Assembly (NCBI GenBank): GCA_009908855.1
Contig: JAAAOM010000011.1
Span: forward strand, 1 to 52,973
DNA: 52,973 nt
Reading direction: 5' to 3'
From: Bacteroidota bacterium
GTDB taxonomy: Bacteria > Bacteroidota > Bacteroidia > Bacteroidales > JAAAOM01
Position numbers and translations under genes: made by a program. The notes below the pieces were generated by a model. That model was not told the DNA's origin, did no database searches, and worked only from the letters and a program-made list of their open reading frames with translations. Shown in pieces: positions 1 through 8,153 of the stretch (position 1 is its first letter; every line of letters starts with the position of its first letter).

Positions 1-189
1 GGCATGTGTCGAATAGTTTTATTGTTTCCCGAAGCATAACCAATGAAGGTATATCAAAGGCGGGTTATCTTACGTTCTCGGAATATTACCTCAAAGTGAG
101 GGTGGGCTAAGGAACCGCCGTATACGGAACCGTACGTACGGTGGTGTGAGAGGACAGATAGGGAAGTAATCCCTATCTTCCTACTCGAT
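1..189 (+). mobile_element. 3' end of a group II intron (domains V and VI)
   Basis: Positions 114-145 fold as domain V: arm ACCGCCGUA (114-122) pairs with UACGGUGGU (137-145) with one G-U. The upper stem UACG/CGUA closes a GAAC loop, and the two-base bulge CG sits at 135-136. Domain VI follows: GAG-AGGA-AGAUAGGG pairs with CCCUAUCU-UCCU-CUC, leaving A183 unpaired as the expected branch-point adenosine. The intron would end with AU at 188-189, six bases beyond it, matching the usual spacing. The intron-encoded reverse transcriptase would lie left of the window; no reliable part of it is visible in 1-110. The fold was done by hand. Confidence 0.85.
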
Positions 190-400
190 TTAGCCCTTGG
201 TCAATCATGGCATTCGCAATTTTCATAAAGGCGGCTATCATCATTCAGTTAAGATAAATATCGATTGTCAATGAATGATTTTCTATTGTAGCAGAACAAT
301 GAAAGCCACCATGTACAACATAGCTATTTTAAATTTTTTCTGCTGACATAGGGTTGACACACTAATTGTTTAACTTTGGTTAAACGAACAAATTTACAAT
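190..400. other. gene-free stretch downstream of the intron
   Basis: This is the 3' exon side of the intron insertion. I see no convincing gene on either strand. The only recognisable signal is TAACTTTG at 371-378, which fits the Bacteroidota -7 element TAnnTTTG and lies 22 bases before the ATG at 401 of the acetyltransferase gene. Confidence 0.5.
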
Positions 401-526
401 ATGGACCAATTCATAATGCTTAATAAATCAAATCTTAACAAAGAGCATATATGCTGTGCAATTTCAGATAAAAAGTGTAAGGACAGTTATGAATTGAAAA
501 AAAAACTGGTTGAGACAGGAATTTGA
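401..526 (+). pseudogene. N-terminal fragment of a YoaP-like acetyltransferase, frameshifted
   Basis: The frame opened by ATG 401 reads MDQFIMLNKSNLNKEHICCA and then about 20 residues resembling the N-terminus of YoaP-type GNAT proteins. It runs into a nine-A run at 497-505 and stops at TGA 524-526. Removing one A would join it in frame to the following 510-1169 frame, giving a continuous KKNWLRQEF junction and a protein of about 256 residues, close to the family size. The TAnnTTTG element at 371-378 lies just upstream, so this was the original start. The extra A may be a real mutation or a homopolymer sequencing error. Confidence 0.75.
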
Positions 527-1169
527 CAATGGATATGTTTTTCGTAGAATTGATGCAAGGGCAAAAGTATTTATTGAGTATGTCCCCGCTGAAAAAGGTT
601 GGGTTCCTATTGATGCTCCAAATTATCTGTTGATCAATTGCTTTTGGGTGTCCGGGCAATACAAAGGGAAAGGATATGGCAAAGAGTTATTAAAATGGGC
701 AATTGAAGATGGAAAGAAACAAGGAAAAGACGGGATCGTTACAGTGGTTGGAACCAAAAAGTTCCATTTTATGAGTGATACAAGATGGCTTCTAAAACAA
801 GGATTTGAGACTTGCGAGCAAACCACATCCGGATTTAGTTTGCTGGTTAAAAAGATAAACCCGGTAGCAGAAAATCCTAAGTTCAAAGATTCTGTAAAAA
901 GCGGAACATGTGAAAATAAAAAAGGATTGGTTGTTTATTATTCGAATCGTTGTCCTTTTTCTGAGTTTCATGTGCAATCATCAATGACCGAAACGGCCAA
1001 AAAAAGGAATATACCGCTGAATATTATTAAGCTTGATTCATTGGAACAAGCGCAAGCGGCACCAACACCTGCTACCATTTTCAGTTTATTTTATAATGGG
1101 AAATTCATTACCACAGATTTGAGTTCTTGCATGGATAGCAGATTTGACAAAGTAATTGGAAAACAATGA
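510..1169 (+). CDS. YoaP-like GNAT acetyltransferase, C-terminal part of a frameshifted gene
   Basis: The frame starts at TTG 510, which is not a natural start: the real N-terminus is in the frame beginning at 401. The GNAT core includes the acetyl-CoA loop GQYKGKGYGKELL at about residues 49-61. The C-terminal third, containing YYSNRCPFSE and TPATIFSLFYNG, matches the YoaP-like domain that follows the acetyltransferase in this family. The substrate is unknown. It stands alone, with a DUF3795 gene 44 bases downstream on the same strand. If the A9 run is a true insertion the gene is inactive, unless polymerase slippage on the run restores the frame in some transcripts. Confidence 0.8.
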   Translation: MRQEFDNGYVFRRIDARAKVFIEYVPAEKGWVPIDAPNYLLINCFWVSGQYKGKGYGKELLKWAIEDGKKQGKDGIVTVVGTKKFHFMSDTRWLLKQGFETCEQTTSGFSLLVKKINPVAENPKFKDSVKSGTCENKKGLVVYYSNRCPFSEFHVQSSMTETAKKRNIPLNIIKLDSLEQAQAAPTPATIFSLFYNGKFITTDLSSCMDSRFDKVIGKQ

Positions 1170-1213
1170 AGAAATAATAATCACTGCAATAATAACGGTC
1201 ATTTTAAGTAAAT

Positions 1214-1630
1214 ATGAATCATTTAAGCATAGCACCATGTGGTGTGATATGTGATTTATGCTACGCATATCAGCGTGATAAAAGCAAATGTGTTGGTTGT
1301 AATAATGACGGCAATAAACCTTATCATTGTACGGTTTGCAGTATTAAGTGCTGCCCTGAAAAGCAGGGAAACGAACAACTATCTTGTATAGACTGTTTCA
1401 AATTCCCTTGTAGAAGAATAAAAAATTTAGACAAGCGATACATAATAAAATATGCCGAAAGCCTCATTCAAAACCTTAGAAGTATTGAAGAATTCGGGTT
1501 GACAAAATTTATTGAGAATGAAAGAGAGAAATGGAAATGTTGCACGTGTGGAGAGTTGCTATGTGTTCATCGGGAAATTTGTTTGAATTGCGGCGCCAGA
1601 AATTATTATTTTCCATCCATGGTTGATTAA
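1214..1630 (+). CDS. DUF3795-type cysteine-rich protein
   Basis: This 138-residue protein begins MNHLSIAPCGVICDLCYAY, the typical DUF3795 opening with conserved C-G-x-x-C-x-x-C spacing. It carries several more cysteine pairs: CVGC, CTVCSIKCC, CIDC, then CCTCGELLC and CLNC near the C-terminus. The arrangement suggests metal (zinc or Fe-S) binding, but the family has no established biochemical function. No signal peptide or membrane segment is visible, so it is probably cytosolic. It may share a transcript with the broken acetyltransferase. Its 3' end overlaps a startless open frame (1587-1760) read one base out of phase. Confidence 0.8.
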   Translation: MNHLSIAPCGVICDLCYAYQRDKSKCVGCNNDGNKPYHCTVCSIKCCPEKQGNEQLSCIDCFKFPCRRIKNLDKRYIIKYAESLIQNLRSIEEFGLTKFIENEREKWKCCTCGELLCVHREICLNCGARNYYFPSMVD

Positions 1631-1760
1631 AAATCCTGGATTGAAATATGTTGTTACACCGGGCTTATGCACTGCATTTAAAGCAATATTTAAATATTCA
1701 TATTGGAAGGGAAGAGTATATGAAGTGGTTGAAGATAAGATACTTTCAATGCATAACTAA
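1587..1760 (+). pseudogene. startless coding remnant of unknown family
   Basis: The frame is open from just after TGA 1584-1586 to TAA 1758-1760 and has no plausible start. It reads like real protein, for example PGLKYVVTPGLCTAFKAI and YSYWKGRVYEVVEDKIL, rather than a shadow of the overlapping DUF3795 gene, most of it lying beyond that gene's stop. I do not recognise the family. The likeliest reading is the 3' end of a gene whose front was lost. Composition chance cannot be excluded without a search. Confidence 0.35.
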
Positions 1761-2091
1761 ACAGTGAAACCTTACATGGATTTAAGGATGAATTTTGTTT
1801 TATCTCAAGTACATTGAAACCTGAATATTAGTTGTGATTTTATACACCACATAGCCATTTATCATACTTCCTGAATTGTAAAACGCTAATCAGCAATCGA
1901 AAATCCCCCTTATGACAAATTGAAGATTAAAGATTGCAGATTGTTGATTGAAGACTTATGATTTAAAAAAGTGCCAAATTGCAATGACTAAATAATAAAA
2001 ATGATAGTACCAATCATACCCACGCTTATTAGCCCCCGATTGAATCATGGTGTACCTGAAAAGTGGAATTTAATAGCTGTTTGAAATATGA
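1761..2091. other. gene-free stretch before the truncated regulator
   Basis: No gene is visible on either strand. It holds one copy of the dispersed intergenic repeat (1878-1950). I looked for the missing front part of the downstream regulator here and found no trace of a histidine-kinase H-box, membrane segments or propeller repeats. Confidence 0.5.
1878..1950 (+). repeat. dispersed intergenic repeat, copy A
   Basis: The 73 bases match the reverse complement of 5809-5882 with about eight mismatches by hand alignment; the last 24 bases are identical. The two copies are inverted and enclose the truncated regulator and the GH97 gene. There is no coding potential. Short ATTG/GATT motifs recur inside it, as in other Bacteroidota intergenic repeats. 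Confidence 0.8.
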
Positions 2092-2094
2092 TTA

Positions 2095-3585
2095 TTGACT
2101 ATTGCCCCGGGTTATACAAAAAAAGCTGCCCGCTCGCATGAAAAAATCAAGGAAAAACTATCCCTGGTTTATAAAAATGCTTCCAGATTATTAAACCTAA
2201 TTAATCAGCTGCTTGAATTCAGAAAAATTGACTATGAAACTTCCGAATTAAAACCCGAATATCTTAATATCACATCAGTGCTGAGAAGCCATTACGAAGC
2301 ATTTCGCTTATCAGCGGATAAAAAGAAAATCCACTATGAATTTTCTACTGAACAAGATGAGTTTATGGTATGGTTTGATCCTGATAAAATGGAGAAAATA
2401 ATGTACAACCTGTTATCAAATGCTTTTAAATACACACCTGACAATGGCAAAATTATTGTCGAATTAGAAAATGGTAATATAGATAGCTATGTTATAAAAA
2501 TTAAAGATTCAGGCAAGGGGATTGATCTGAAAAACAGGGATAAAATCTTTAACCGTTTTAATAACATTGACGGACATAATGATTTAAATCAAAGCAGTGG
2601 TATCGGGCTATCTTTCACAAAATTATTGGTTGAAATGCATGGCGGTAATATCTCTGTTGATAGCTCACCTGGGACCGGTGCTTGTTTTACCATAAATAGG
2701 CCCATTACATTAAAAAATCCATTGCTTCCGGTAAATGTGCCACAAATCCCGGATAACTTTAATTCAGAGATATACAATACCGGTCAGAACGGAGATATAA
2801 TTGCGGATGAGAATTCATTGAAAGAGGCCAAAATTCTTATTGTTGAAGACAATGAAGAATTAAGAATATTTCTTCAGGAAGAGCTCTCAGCATTTTATGA
2901 TATAATGGTTGCGAAAGATGGACAGGAGGGCATCGAGATGACCATTCGTGAACTTCCTGATCTGATAATCAGTGATATTATGATGCCCTTGGAGAACGGA
3001 TATGAACTTTGCAGGCGTATCAAGATGGAATGGCAAACAAATAACATTCCGGTTATTTTACTCACTGCCAAATCCGATGAACAAAGCATGTTTCAAGGAA
3101 TTGAATTTGGTGCTGACGCCTATATGAGTAAACCTTTTAATATGCTTCATCTGACAAAGCAAATAAATAATCTTATTGTAAACCGTAAATTACTGATGGC
3201 AAAATTTAGGAAGGAAGGGTCTAATTATTTGGGAAAAGAATTGAACCAGGGTGATCGTGAATTTATTAACCAGGTAAACACAATAATAGAAGAAAATCTA
3301 TCAAATAATTCATTCAATGTCGAAGTGCTGGCAGAAAAAATGAATATGAGCCGCTCGTTACTTTATAAAAAAGTGTATGACATAACCAAAATATCAATAG
3401 GCGAATTAATACGTGTTACACGATTAAAAAAAGCCGCCGGGCTTATTCGCGAAAACAGGTATAATATTTCAGAGGTAGCCTACATGGTTGGTTTTTACGA
3501 ACGCCCTGCTTTTACCAGAAGTTTCAATAAGTTTTTCGGTATGAATCCCAAACAATACCATACCGAATGCCTGAAAAACGAATGA
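2095..3585 (+). pseudogene. truncated hybrid two-component regulator (kinase ATPase domain, receiver, AraC)
   Basis: The surviving 496 codons contain, in order, the second helix of the dimerisation domain, a HATPase domain with N-box (NLLSNAFKYTP), G1 (DSGKGID) and G2 (GIGLSFTKL), a receiver with phospho-acceptor Asp294 (SDIMMP) and KP lysine, and a C-terminal AraC-type DNA-binding domain. A normal Bacteroidota hybrid regulator is about 1,300 residues, with periplasmic propeller repeats, a Y_Y_Y domain, a membrane helix and an H-box. All of these are absent, and an in-frame TGA at 2089-2091 closes the frame. Such regulators usually control glycan-use genes, so it may once have controlled the convergent GH97 gene. 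The TTG at 2095 is only the first possible start. Confidence 0.85.
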
Positions 3586-3743
3586 TTAAGTTTTTTACAA
3601 AACACAAAAACAATACAGGTCTGAGTATTGAATTAATACCCCGATACACATAAATTGTCTTTACTTCATTATAGCTTTGCGAGCGGTTTTTACAGTTAAT
3701 GCATCCCTTCAAAAGGGTATATATTTGAAACGCATATCCTGTG

Positions 3744-5723
3744 TTAATCAACCGGTTTTAATATGGCGGCCCAACCACCACCTGGTTGCATATCAATCTG
3801 TATTTTTTCATGGTTGTTTAAAATAATGGTTTCTTTTTTATAGTCCCTCGCTGCCCTGTCCGCATTGATACCATCGGAAAAAACAGTGGCACTGTATTCT
3901 TTTTTTGGCAGAAAAGATAAATTCAGTTCAATCGTTCCGGGATCCCAGTTAGTCATGGCAGCTATATACCAGGCATCTCCTTTACGCCGGGCAATGGCTA
4001 AATATTCACCTACCTCACCGGCAAGGGCAACAGTTTCATCAAAAACGGTCGGAATGGAGGCAATAAATTCTGTGCATTCAGGCTCACGCTGATAATTTAC
4101 CGGATTATCGGCCAGCATAGAAAAAGGAGATTCATATAAAATATACATGGCCAGCTGATGACAACGGGTTCCCTGGCTCATTGGTTCGGAGTTAATGGCC
4201 CGCCAGTTTTGAAGATTTGCATTGCGCATGGCTCCCGGGGTATAATCCATAGGGCCCGCCAACATTCTGATATAGGGTGCGGTTACATCATATTTGGGAA
4301 ATTCCTTATAACTCGTCCATTTTACCTGTTCAAGTCCAAATACTCCTTCAAAGGTCAAAACATTCGGATACGTACGGTGCAATCCGGTAGGCTTGTAAGC
4401 ACCGTGAAAAAGAACTATTTGTTTATAAAAAGCGGTTTTTTCAGCAACACGATAGTAAAAATCAACCATTTTTTGATCATCACGGTTCATGAAATCAATT
4501 TTATAACCCTTCACACCCATTTTGGAATATTTTTTCAGCACTTTATCCATATCCCTGTCTAACGGCAGCCAGCCGGCCCAAAGAACTATGTCAACACCTC
4601 TTTCTTTACCGTAATCAATAATTTCCTGCAGATTTATTTCAGGTACTATTTTGAGCAGGTCAGTGCTTTCCGACCAGCCATCGTCGAGTATTACGTATTC
4701 AATACCAAATTCGGCGGCAAAATCAATGTAATATTTATATGTGTTGGTATTAATTCCGGCTCTGAAATCAACATTGTATAAATTCCAATCGTTCCACCAA
4801 TCCCAGGCTACCTTGCCTGGTTTTATCCATGACTCATCCTCAATACGCGATGGTTCAGCAAGATTATAAACCAGATCGTTGTCAAGCAATTCATAATCAT
4901 TTTCGGCCACAGCTATTACCCGCCAGGGGAAGGTTCGGTCTCCATTGGTTTTGGCAATATAATCGGCTCGTTTATTAACAATCGATTGCAGGTTATTATA
5001 ACCGCCCTGTTTCTCTTCCATCGGAAAAGCGGCATGTTCGGCAATAAATCCATTGGCATTTTCATTTGCTTTAAGGAACATCCCCGGATAATTTTCCAGA
5101 TTGGCTTCTGTGATCACCACACTTGTGCCATTTTGATTAGTAACCATAAGCGGGGTAAGTATGAGCGAATCACCAACAATTTTTTCCACTTTTAGTTTTT
5201 CATAAACTCTTTCAAAAGGACTCTGATATCGGCCCAGTGTTTCCCCAATATATGGAATATAGGCGTAGTTTGATTCCGGAAATACAAACGATACTCTTTC
5301 GTTAACAACCTTAATTTCATCCTCAATATTTGTAACAAAACGGTAGGCTGCCCCTTCATTAAAAACCCTGAATTGTAATGAGTAATCATTTTTAAATTCA
5401 AGAATTAGTGCATTATAATGATTCCTGACACTGCTTTTTTTATAGAAAGACGTTTGAATTGTTTCATTTTTTGATTCGGTAAATGAATTTACCAATGTCG
5501 GATTTTCACCTAGTACTCCTTGTTGCAGAAGTGTTAAAGACACAGGAGAAGGCCCTGCAACAATTTGATCATTATAGGTCAGTTCCCAGGTTATCTGATC
5601 CTGAATTTGAACCGTAATCCTTAACAATCCATCAGGAGAACTGATTGTTTTTTCAATTTCTTTACCATATACAATAGATGAAAGCATAATACATAACAGA
5701 ATAATTTGATTCACTTTTTTCAT
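3744..5723 (-). CDS. glycoside hydrolase family 97 (retaining, alpha-galactosidase-like)
   Basis: This 659-residue protein has a signal peptide (about residues 1-20), so it should be periplasmic or outer-membrane associated. It has the N-terminal beta-sandwich, central barrel and C-terminal sandwich of GH97. The barrel shows VILDDGWSE and GYKIDFMNRDDQ. Asp410 in the latter corresponds to the nucleophile of the retaining subgroup exemplified by Bacteroides alpha-galactosidase BtGal97a; inverting SusB-type enzymes lack it. E459 or E465 in FEGVFGLE is the likely acid/base. The expected reaction is release of an alpha-linked sugar, probably galactose, by retention. No SusC/SusD pair is adjacent, only the truncated hybrid regulator downstream. 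Substrate is inferred from subgroup motifs only. Confidence 0.88.
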   Translation of the reverse strand: MKKVNQIILLCIMLSSIVYGKEIEKTISSPDGLLRITVQIQDQITWELTYNDQIVAGPSPVSLTLLQQGVLGENPTLVNSFTESKNETIQTSFYKKSSVRNHYNALILEFKNDYSLQFRVFNEGAAYRFVTNIEDEIKVVNERVSFVFPESNYAYIPYIGETLGRYQSPFERVYEKLKVEKIVGDSLILTPLMVTNQNGTSVVITEANLENYPGMFLKANENANGFIAEHAAFPMEEKQGGYNNLQSIVNKRADYIAKTNGDRTFPWRVIAVAENDYELLDNDLVYNLAEPSRIEDESWIKPGKVAWDWWNDWNLYNVDFRAGINTNTYKYYIDFAAEFGIEYVILDDGWSESTDLLKIVPEINLQEIIDYGKERGVDIVLWAGWLPLDRDMDKVLKKYSKMGVKGYKIDFMNRDDQKMVDFYYRVAEKTAFYKQIVLFHGAYKPTGLHRTYPNVLTFEGVFGLEQVKWTSYKEFPKYDVTAPYIRMLAGPMDYTPGAMRNANLQNWRAINSEPMSQGTRCHQLAMYILYESPFSMLADNPVNYQREPECTEFIASIPTVFDETVALAGEVGEYLAIARRKGDAWYIAAMTNWDPGTIELNLSFLPKKEYSATVFSDGINADRAARDYKKETIILNNHEKIQIDMQPGGGWAAILKPVD

Positions 5724-5763
5724 TATTTAAGTAATTTTTTGTTTTGAATGTTGACTTTTGGAT

Positions 5764-5782
5764 ATACTAAGTTAGTTAGTAT
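5764..5782. promoter_or_regulatory. perfect 7-bp palindrome upstream of the GH97 gene
   Basis: ATACTAA (5764-5770) and TTAGTAT (5776-5782) are exact inverted arms around a five-base centre, 41 bases before the GH97 start. Position and symmetry suit an operator, but no protein can be assigned and no TAnnTTTG element is visible nearby. Confidence 0.35.
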
Positions 5783-5808
5783 TTCATTATTCTTACATTA
5801 ACAATCAA

Positions 5809-5882
5809 CAATCAACAATCTGCAATCTTTAATCTCCAATCGGTCATAATGGCAATTTTCGATTGTTGATTAGCGATTTACG
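5809..5882 (-). repeat. dispersed intergenic repeat, copy B (inverted)
   Basis: Read on the minus strand it matches copy A at 1878-1950 with about eight mismatches. It lies in the gene-free stretch 5724-6030 between the GH97 gene and larE. Confidence 0.8.
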
Positions 5883-6030
5883 ATTGAAGAAGTATGAAGA
5901 AATTTCCGTCTCCGTGTATGGCTTCGACTACGCTCAGCCTGACTGAGCAATTTGTAAAACACCCTATGACTGCCGAAACTATTTATTGCTTACTACTGCC
6001 TCCCTTTATTTCCGTAAAAGTCCAACGATG
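5883..6030. other. gene-free stretch with a short palindrome
   Basis: Together with 5724-5882 this makes about 307 bases without a gene. It contains a CTTCGACTACGCTCAGC motif, which I recall as a common intergenic motif in Bacteroidota. It continues into the hairpin GCTCAG-CCTGA-CTGAGC (5932-5948). No run of T follows the hairpin, so it is not a standard terminator. Confidence 0.45.
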
Positions 6031-6843
6031 TCATTTACCCGTAGCCACCTGCGTGTTATTAAGCACCTCATTCATGGCTCCTGTGCGGTATCCCTGTGTA
6101 TCTAAAGCCACATAGGTAAATCCGACATGCTTACATTTTTCGGTAATTGTATCGCGCGCTTGCCAGGCCCGATCAATTTCATCAGGGGCAAATTCAAGAC
6201 GGGCCAGGTTTTGGTGGCTGCGTACACGAAACGCTTTAAACCCTAAGTTACGAATATGAAATTCGGCCATACCTACCCGGTCGAGCTTGTAGCTGTCAAT
6301 TTCTTCACCATACGGAATACGGGATGCCAGACAGGCATAGGAAGGTTTGGCAGCCGTTGGGAGTTTATACATTTCACTTACTTGTCGTATTTCTTTTTTG
6401 GTCATGCCCACTTCAACAAACGGAGAAATTACACCTTTTTTTCCGGATGCTTCGCGTCCGGGCCGATAATCGCCTACATCATCGGCATTGCTCCCATCAA
6501 ATACCACTTCATAATTTTCTTGTCGGGCAATTGGATTGATAGAGGTGTATAATTCTGTTTTACAATAAAAACATCGGTCAGAGCCATTTTTCACATAATG
6601 GGGATTATTCATTTCATCCGTATCAATCACCCGGTGCTGCACACCCATCATTTCAGCCAACTGTTTGGCTTCATCAAGTTCATAAAAAGGGATGGAAGAC
6701 GAGGATGCTGTGATGGCCAGCAGGTTCTGAATCTCATCTTTCGCTATACAGGCCAGCAATGTGCTGTCAACACCTCCGCTAAAGGCAATGATGGCCGATT
6801 TATATTGTCGCAAAAAAGCTTTTAGTTGTTCCAGTTTCTCCAT
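6031..6843 (-). CDS. larE: ATP-dependent sacrificial sulfur transferase LarE
   Basis: The 270-residue protein has the PP-loop SGGVDST at residues 22-28, which binds ATP for adenylation. It also has the family motif DRCFYCK (Cys91, Cys94) and Cys171 in ACLASRIPYGE. Cys171 aligns with the cysteine that gives up its sulfur in Lactobacillus LarE. LarE thiolates pyridinium-dicarboxylate mononucleotide during synthesis of the nickel-pincer cofactor of lactate racemase. No larA, larB or larC is visible here, so partners lie elsewhere or the protein serves another thiolation. It is the last gene of the minus-strand run hisS, DUF1571, kinase, larE, 53 bases after the kinase gene. Confidence 0.9.
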   Translation of the reverse strand: MEKLEQLKAFLRQYKSAIIAFSGGVDSTLLACIAKDEIQNLLAITASSSSIPFYELDEAKQLAEMMGVQHRVIDTDEMNNPHYVKNGSDRCFYCKTELYTSINPIARQENYEVVFDGSNADDVGDYRPGREASGKKGVISPFVEVGMTKKEIRQVSEMYKLPTAAKPSYACLASRIPYGEEIDSYKLDRVGMAEFHIRNLGFKAFRVRSHQNLARLEFAPDEIDRAWQARDTITEKCKHVGFTYVALDTQGYRTGAMNEVLNNTQVATGK

Positions 6844-6896
6844 ATCACATCAAATTCATTCAACTGCTGTAAAGTTACCAAAAGTGAAATGGAATA

Positions 6897-7268
6897 TCAG
6901 AATAAAGCCATGATTTTAGGCAAAAATATTACGATACCTATAATGGCTGCTCCTATGGCACCAATAAGTACCGCCCCTGCTGCCAGGTCTTTTACTTTGC
7001 CGGCGTTTGTGTTTTCATCCGGTGAGAGCCAGTCTATAAATACTTCAATGGCGGTATTCATAATTTCCAGTGCCAACACAACCGTAATTAGCATGGTAAT
7101 GATTATCCATTCCGTTGCAGACAAGCAAAAATATATACCGGCAATGATTACTGTTGTTGCGATGATAAGGTGAATCCACATGTTGTGCTGACTGCGGATT
7201 GCCAACCAAATACCTTTGAAAGCGTATTTAAAGCTCAGTCCTCGTTTTTGTAAACTGAATTTTGCCAT
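6897..7268 (-). CDS. diacylglycerol/undecaprenol kinase family membrane protein
   Basis: This 123-residue protein has three hydrophobic segments (about 34-50, 55-72 and 96-118) and the DgkA-family motif ALEIMNTAIE with downstream KVKDLAAGAVL. The family phosphorylates a membrane lipid alcohol with ATP at the inner membrane. In bacteria without the E. coli glycerolipid cycle the substrate is often undecaprenol. I cannot tell the two apart from sequence alone. It sits 12 bases after the DUF1571 gene and 53 before larE, in a run of lipid-envelope and translation genes headed by hisS. Confidence 0.88.
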   Translation of the reverse strand: MAKFSLQKRGLSFKYAFKGIWLAIRSQHNMWIHLIIATTVIIAGIYFCLSATEWIIITMLITVVLALEIMNTAIEVFIDWLSPDENTNAGKVKDLAAGAVLIGAIGAAIIGIVIFLPKIMALF

Positions 7269-7280
7269 GTTTCAAAGATA

Positions 7281-8135
7281 TTAAAAACCGTATTCATCAT
7301 TGTCGGTGGAAAATTCTGAATCTTTAAACCCTGGATTTATCTGAATATTGCTATAAATGTAATCCCCAAACAGTCCTTTTTCGTCGTAAGCAACAATGCG
7401 TGTGGGCAACATAAATTCATCAGCTATGTAAAAAACGATTCTTTTGGCGTATCCGGTTGGAATATGAAGTGTTTTGCCTTTGAGGTTATCATCATAATCA
7501 AAAGCAAAATCGTTCTTTTCCATTATTTTATAAGGTGTTACATAGAAAAGCCGGGATAAGTCTTCAACCGTTTGGTCCTTCAGGATATTATATTTCTTAA
7601 AGCCATACCGGGTATGATTGAATTCTACTACATGACATTCATAACCATTGACGTTCTCAGTTCCTTTGTAAATCAGGTTGTCTTTCAGGTAATCGTCGCT
7701 ATATGTTTTTTTCATGTGTTTGACCACGGAGGCGATAAAATCGTACCCTGAATTGTAAATGGAGTGATGGTGTCCTTCTCGCATCGCATTGCCCAGCGGA
7801 TCGAGGTATACATTCACCCATGGAAATCCGTTGGTATTAATAACTGCTTTGTTTTTGTGTTCTCCTTCTACAAAAAGAACTTCCATACCTTCCTCAGGAA
7901 GTATTTGATAGAGATAAACCCGGAAAGGATTGTAGGTAATTTTAAATTCTCCTTTCTTTTTACGAATCTCACCATTGATGCGCTCATCAATTTCGATGGT
8001 TACGCCCAGACTTTTTATTTCTTTAATGGATGAAATGGTTTGATTGATATATCGGTAGGCTACTTGCTTATCGGGCGAAAAACCGGATAGAATGATGATA
8101 ATACCTATTATTAACAGCGTTATGATTTTGTTCAT
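7281..8135 (-). CDS. DUF1571 secreted protein with a LysM-like segment
   Basis: The 284-residue protein has an N-terminal signal peptide or anchor (about 1-20) and no lipobox cysteine. The body matches DUF1571 (I recognise YNPFRVYLYQ and the EGHHHSIYNSGYDF region), a family likely to adopt the half-barrel fold of lipoprotein carriers. Residues 182-229 look like an inserted LysM-like module: YNILKDQTVEDLSRLFYV followed by LKGKTLHIPTGYA. That would offer peptidoglycan contact, and it interrupts the DUF1571 fold rather than lying at an end. The gene lies 18 bases after hisS and 12 before the lipid kinase gene. Function is unproven. Confidence 0.75.
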   Translation of the reverse strand: MNKIITLLIIGIIIILSGFSPDKQVAYRYINQTISSIKEIKSLGVTIEIDERINGEIRKKKGEFKITYNPFRVYLYQILPEEGMEVLFVEGEHKNKAVINTNGFPWVNVYLDPLGNAMREGHHHSIYNSGYDFIASVVKHMKKTYSDDYLKDNLIYKGTENVNGYECHVVEFNHTRYGFKKYNILKDQTVEDLSRLFYVTPYKIMEKNDFAFDYDDNLKGKTLHIPTGYAKRIVFYIADEFMLPTRIVAYDEKGLFGDYIYSNIQINPGFKDSEFSTDNDEYGF

Positions 8136-8153
8136 ATCAGGTAGTTTCGTTTT

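Noticed and set aside
190..260. Minus-strand frame MMIAAFMKIANAMIDQGLNR beside the intron
   Set aside because: It is only about 24 codons, with a stop directly before the first ATG and no recognisable family.
3744..5723. SusB-type inverting alpha-glucosidase
   Set aside because: The barrel has Asp410 in GYKIDFMNRDD, the nucleophile position of the retaining GH97 subgroup.
5932..5948. Hairpin GCTCAG-CCTGA-CTGAGC as a terminator
   Set aside because: No T run follows on either strand and no gene ends at it; it fits better as part of a common intergenic motif.
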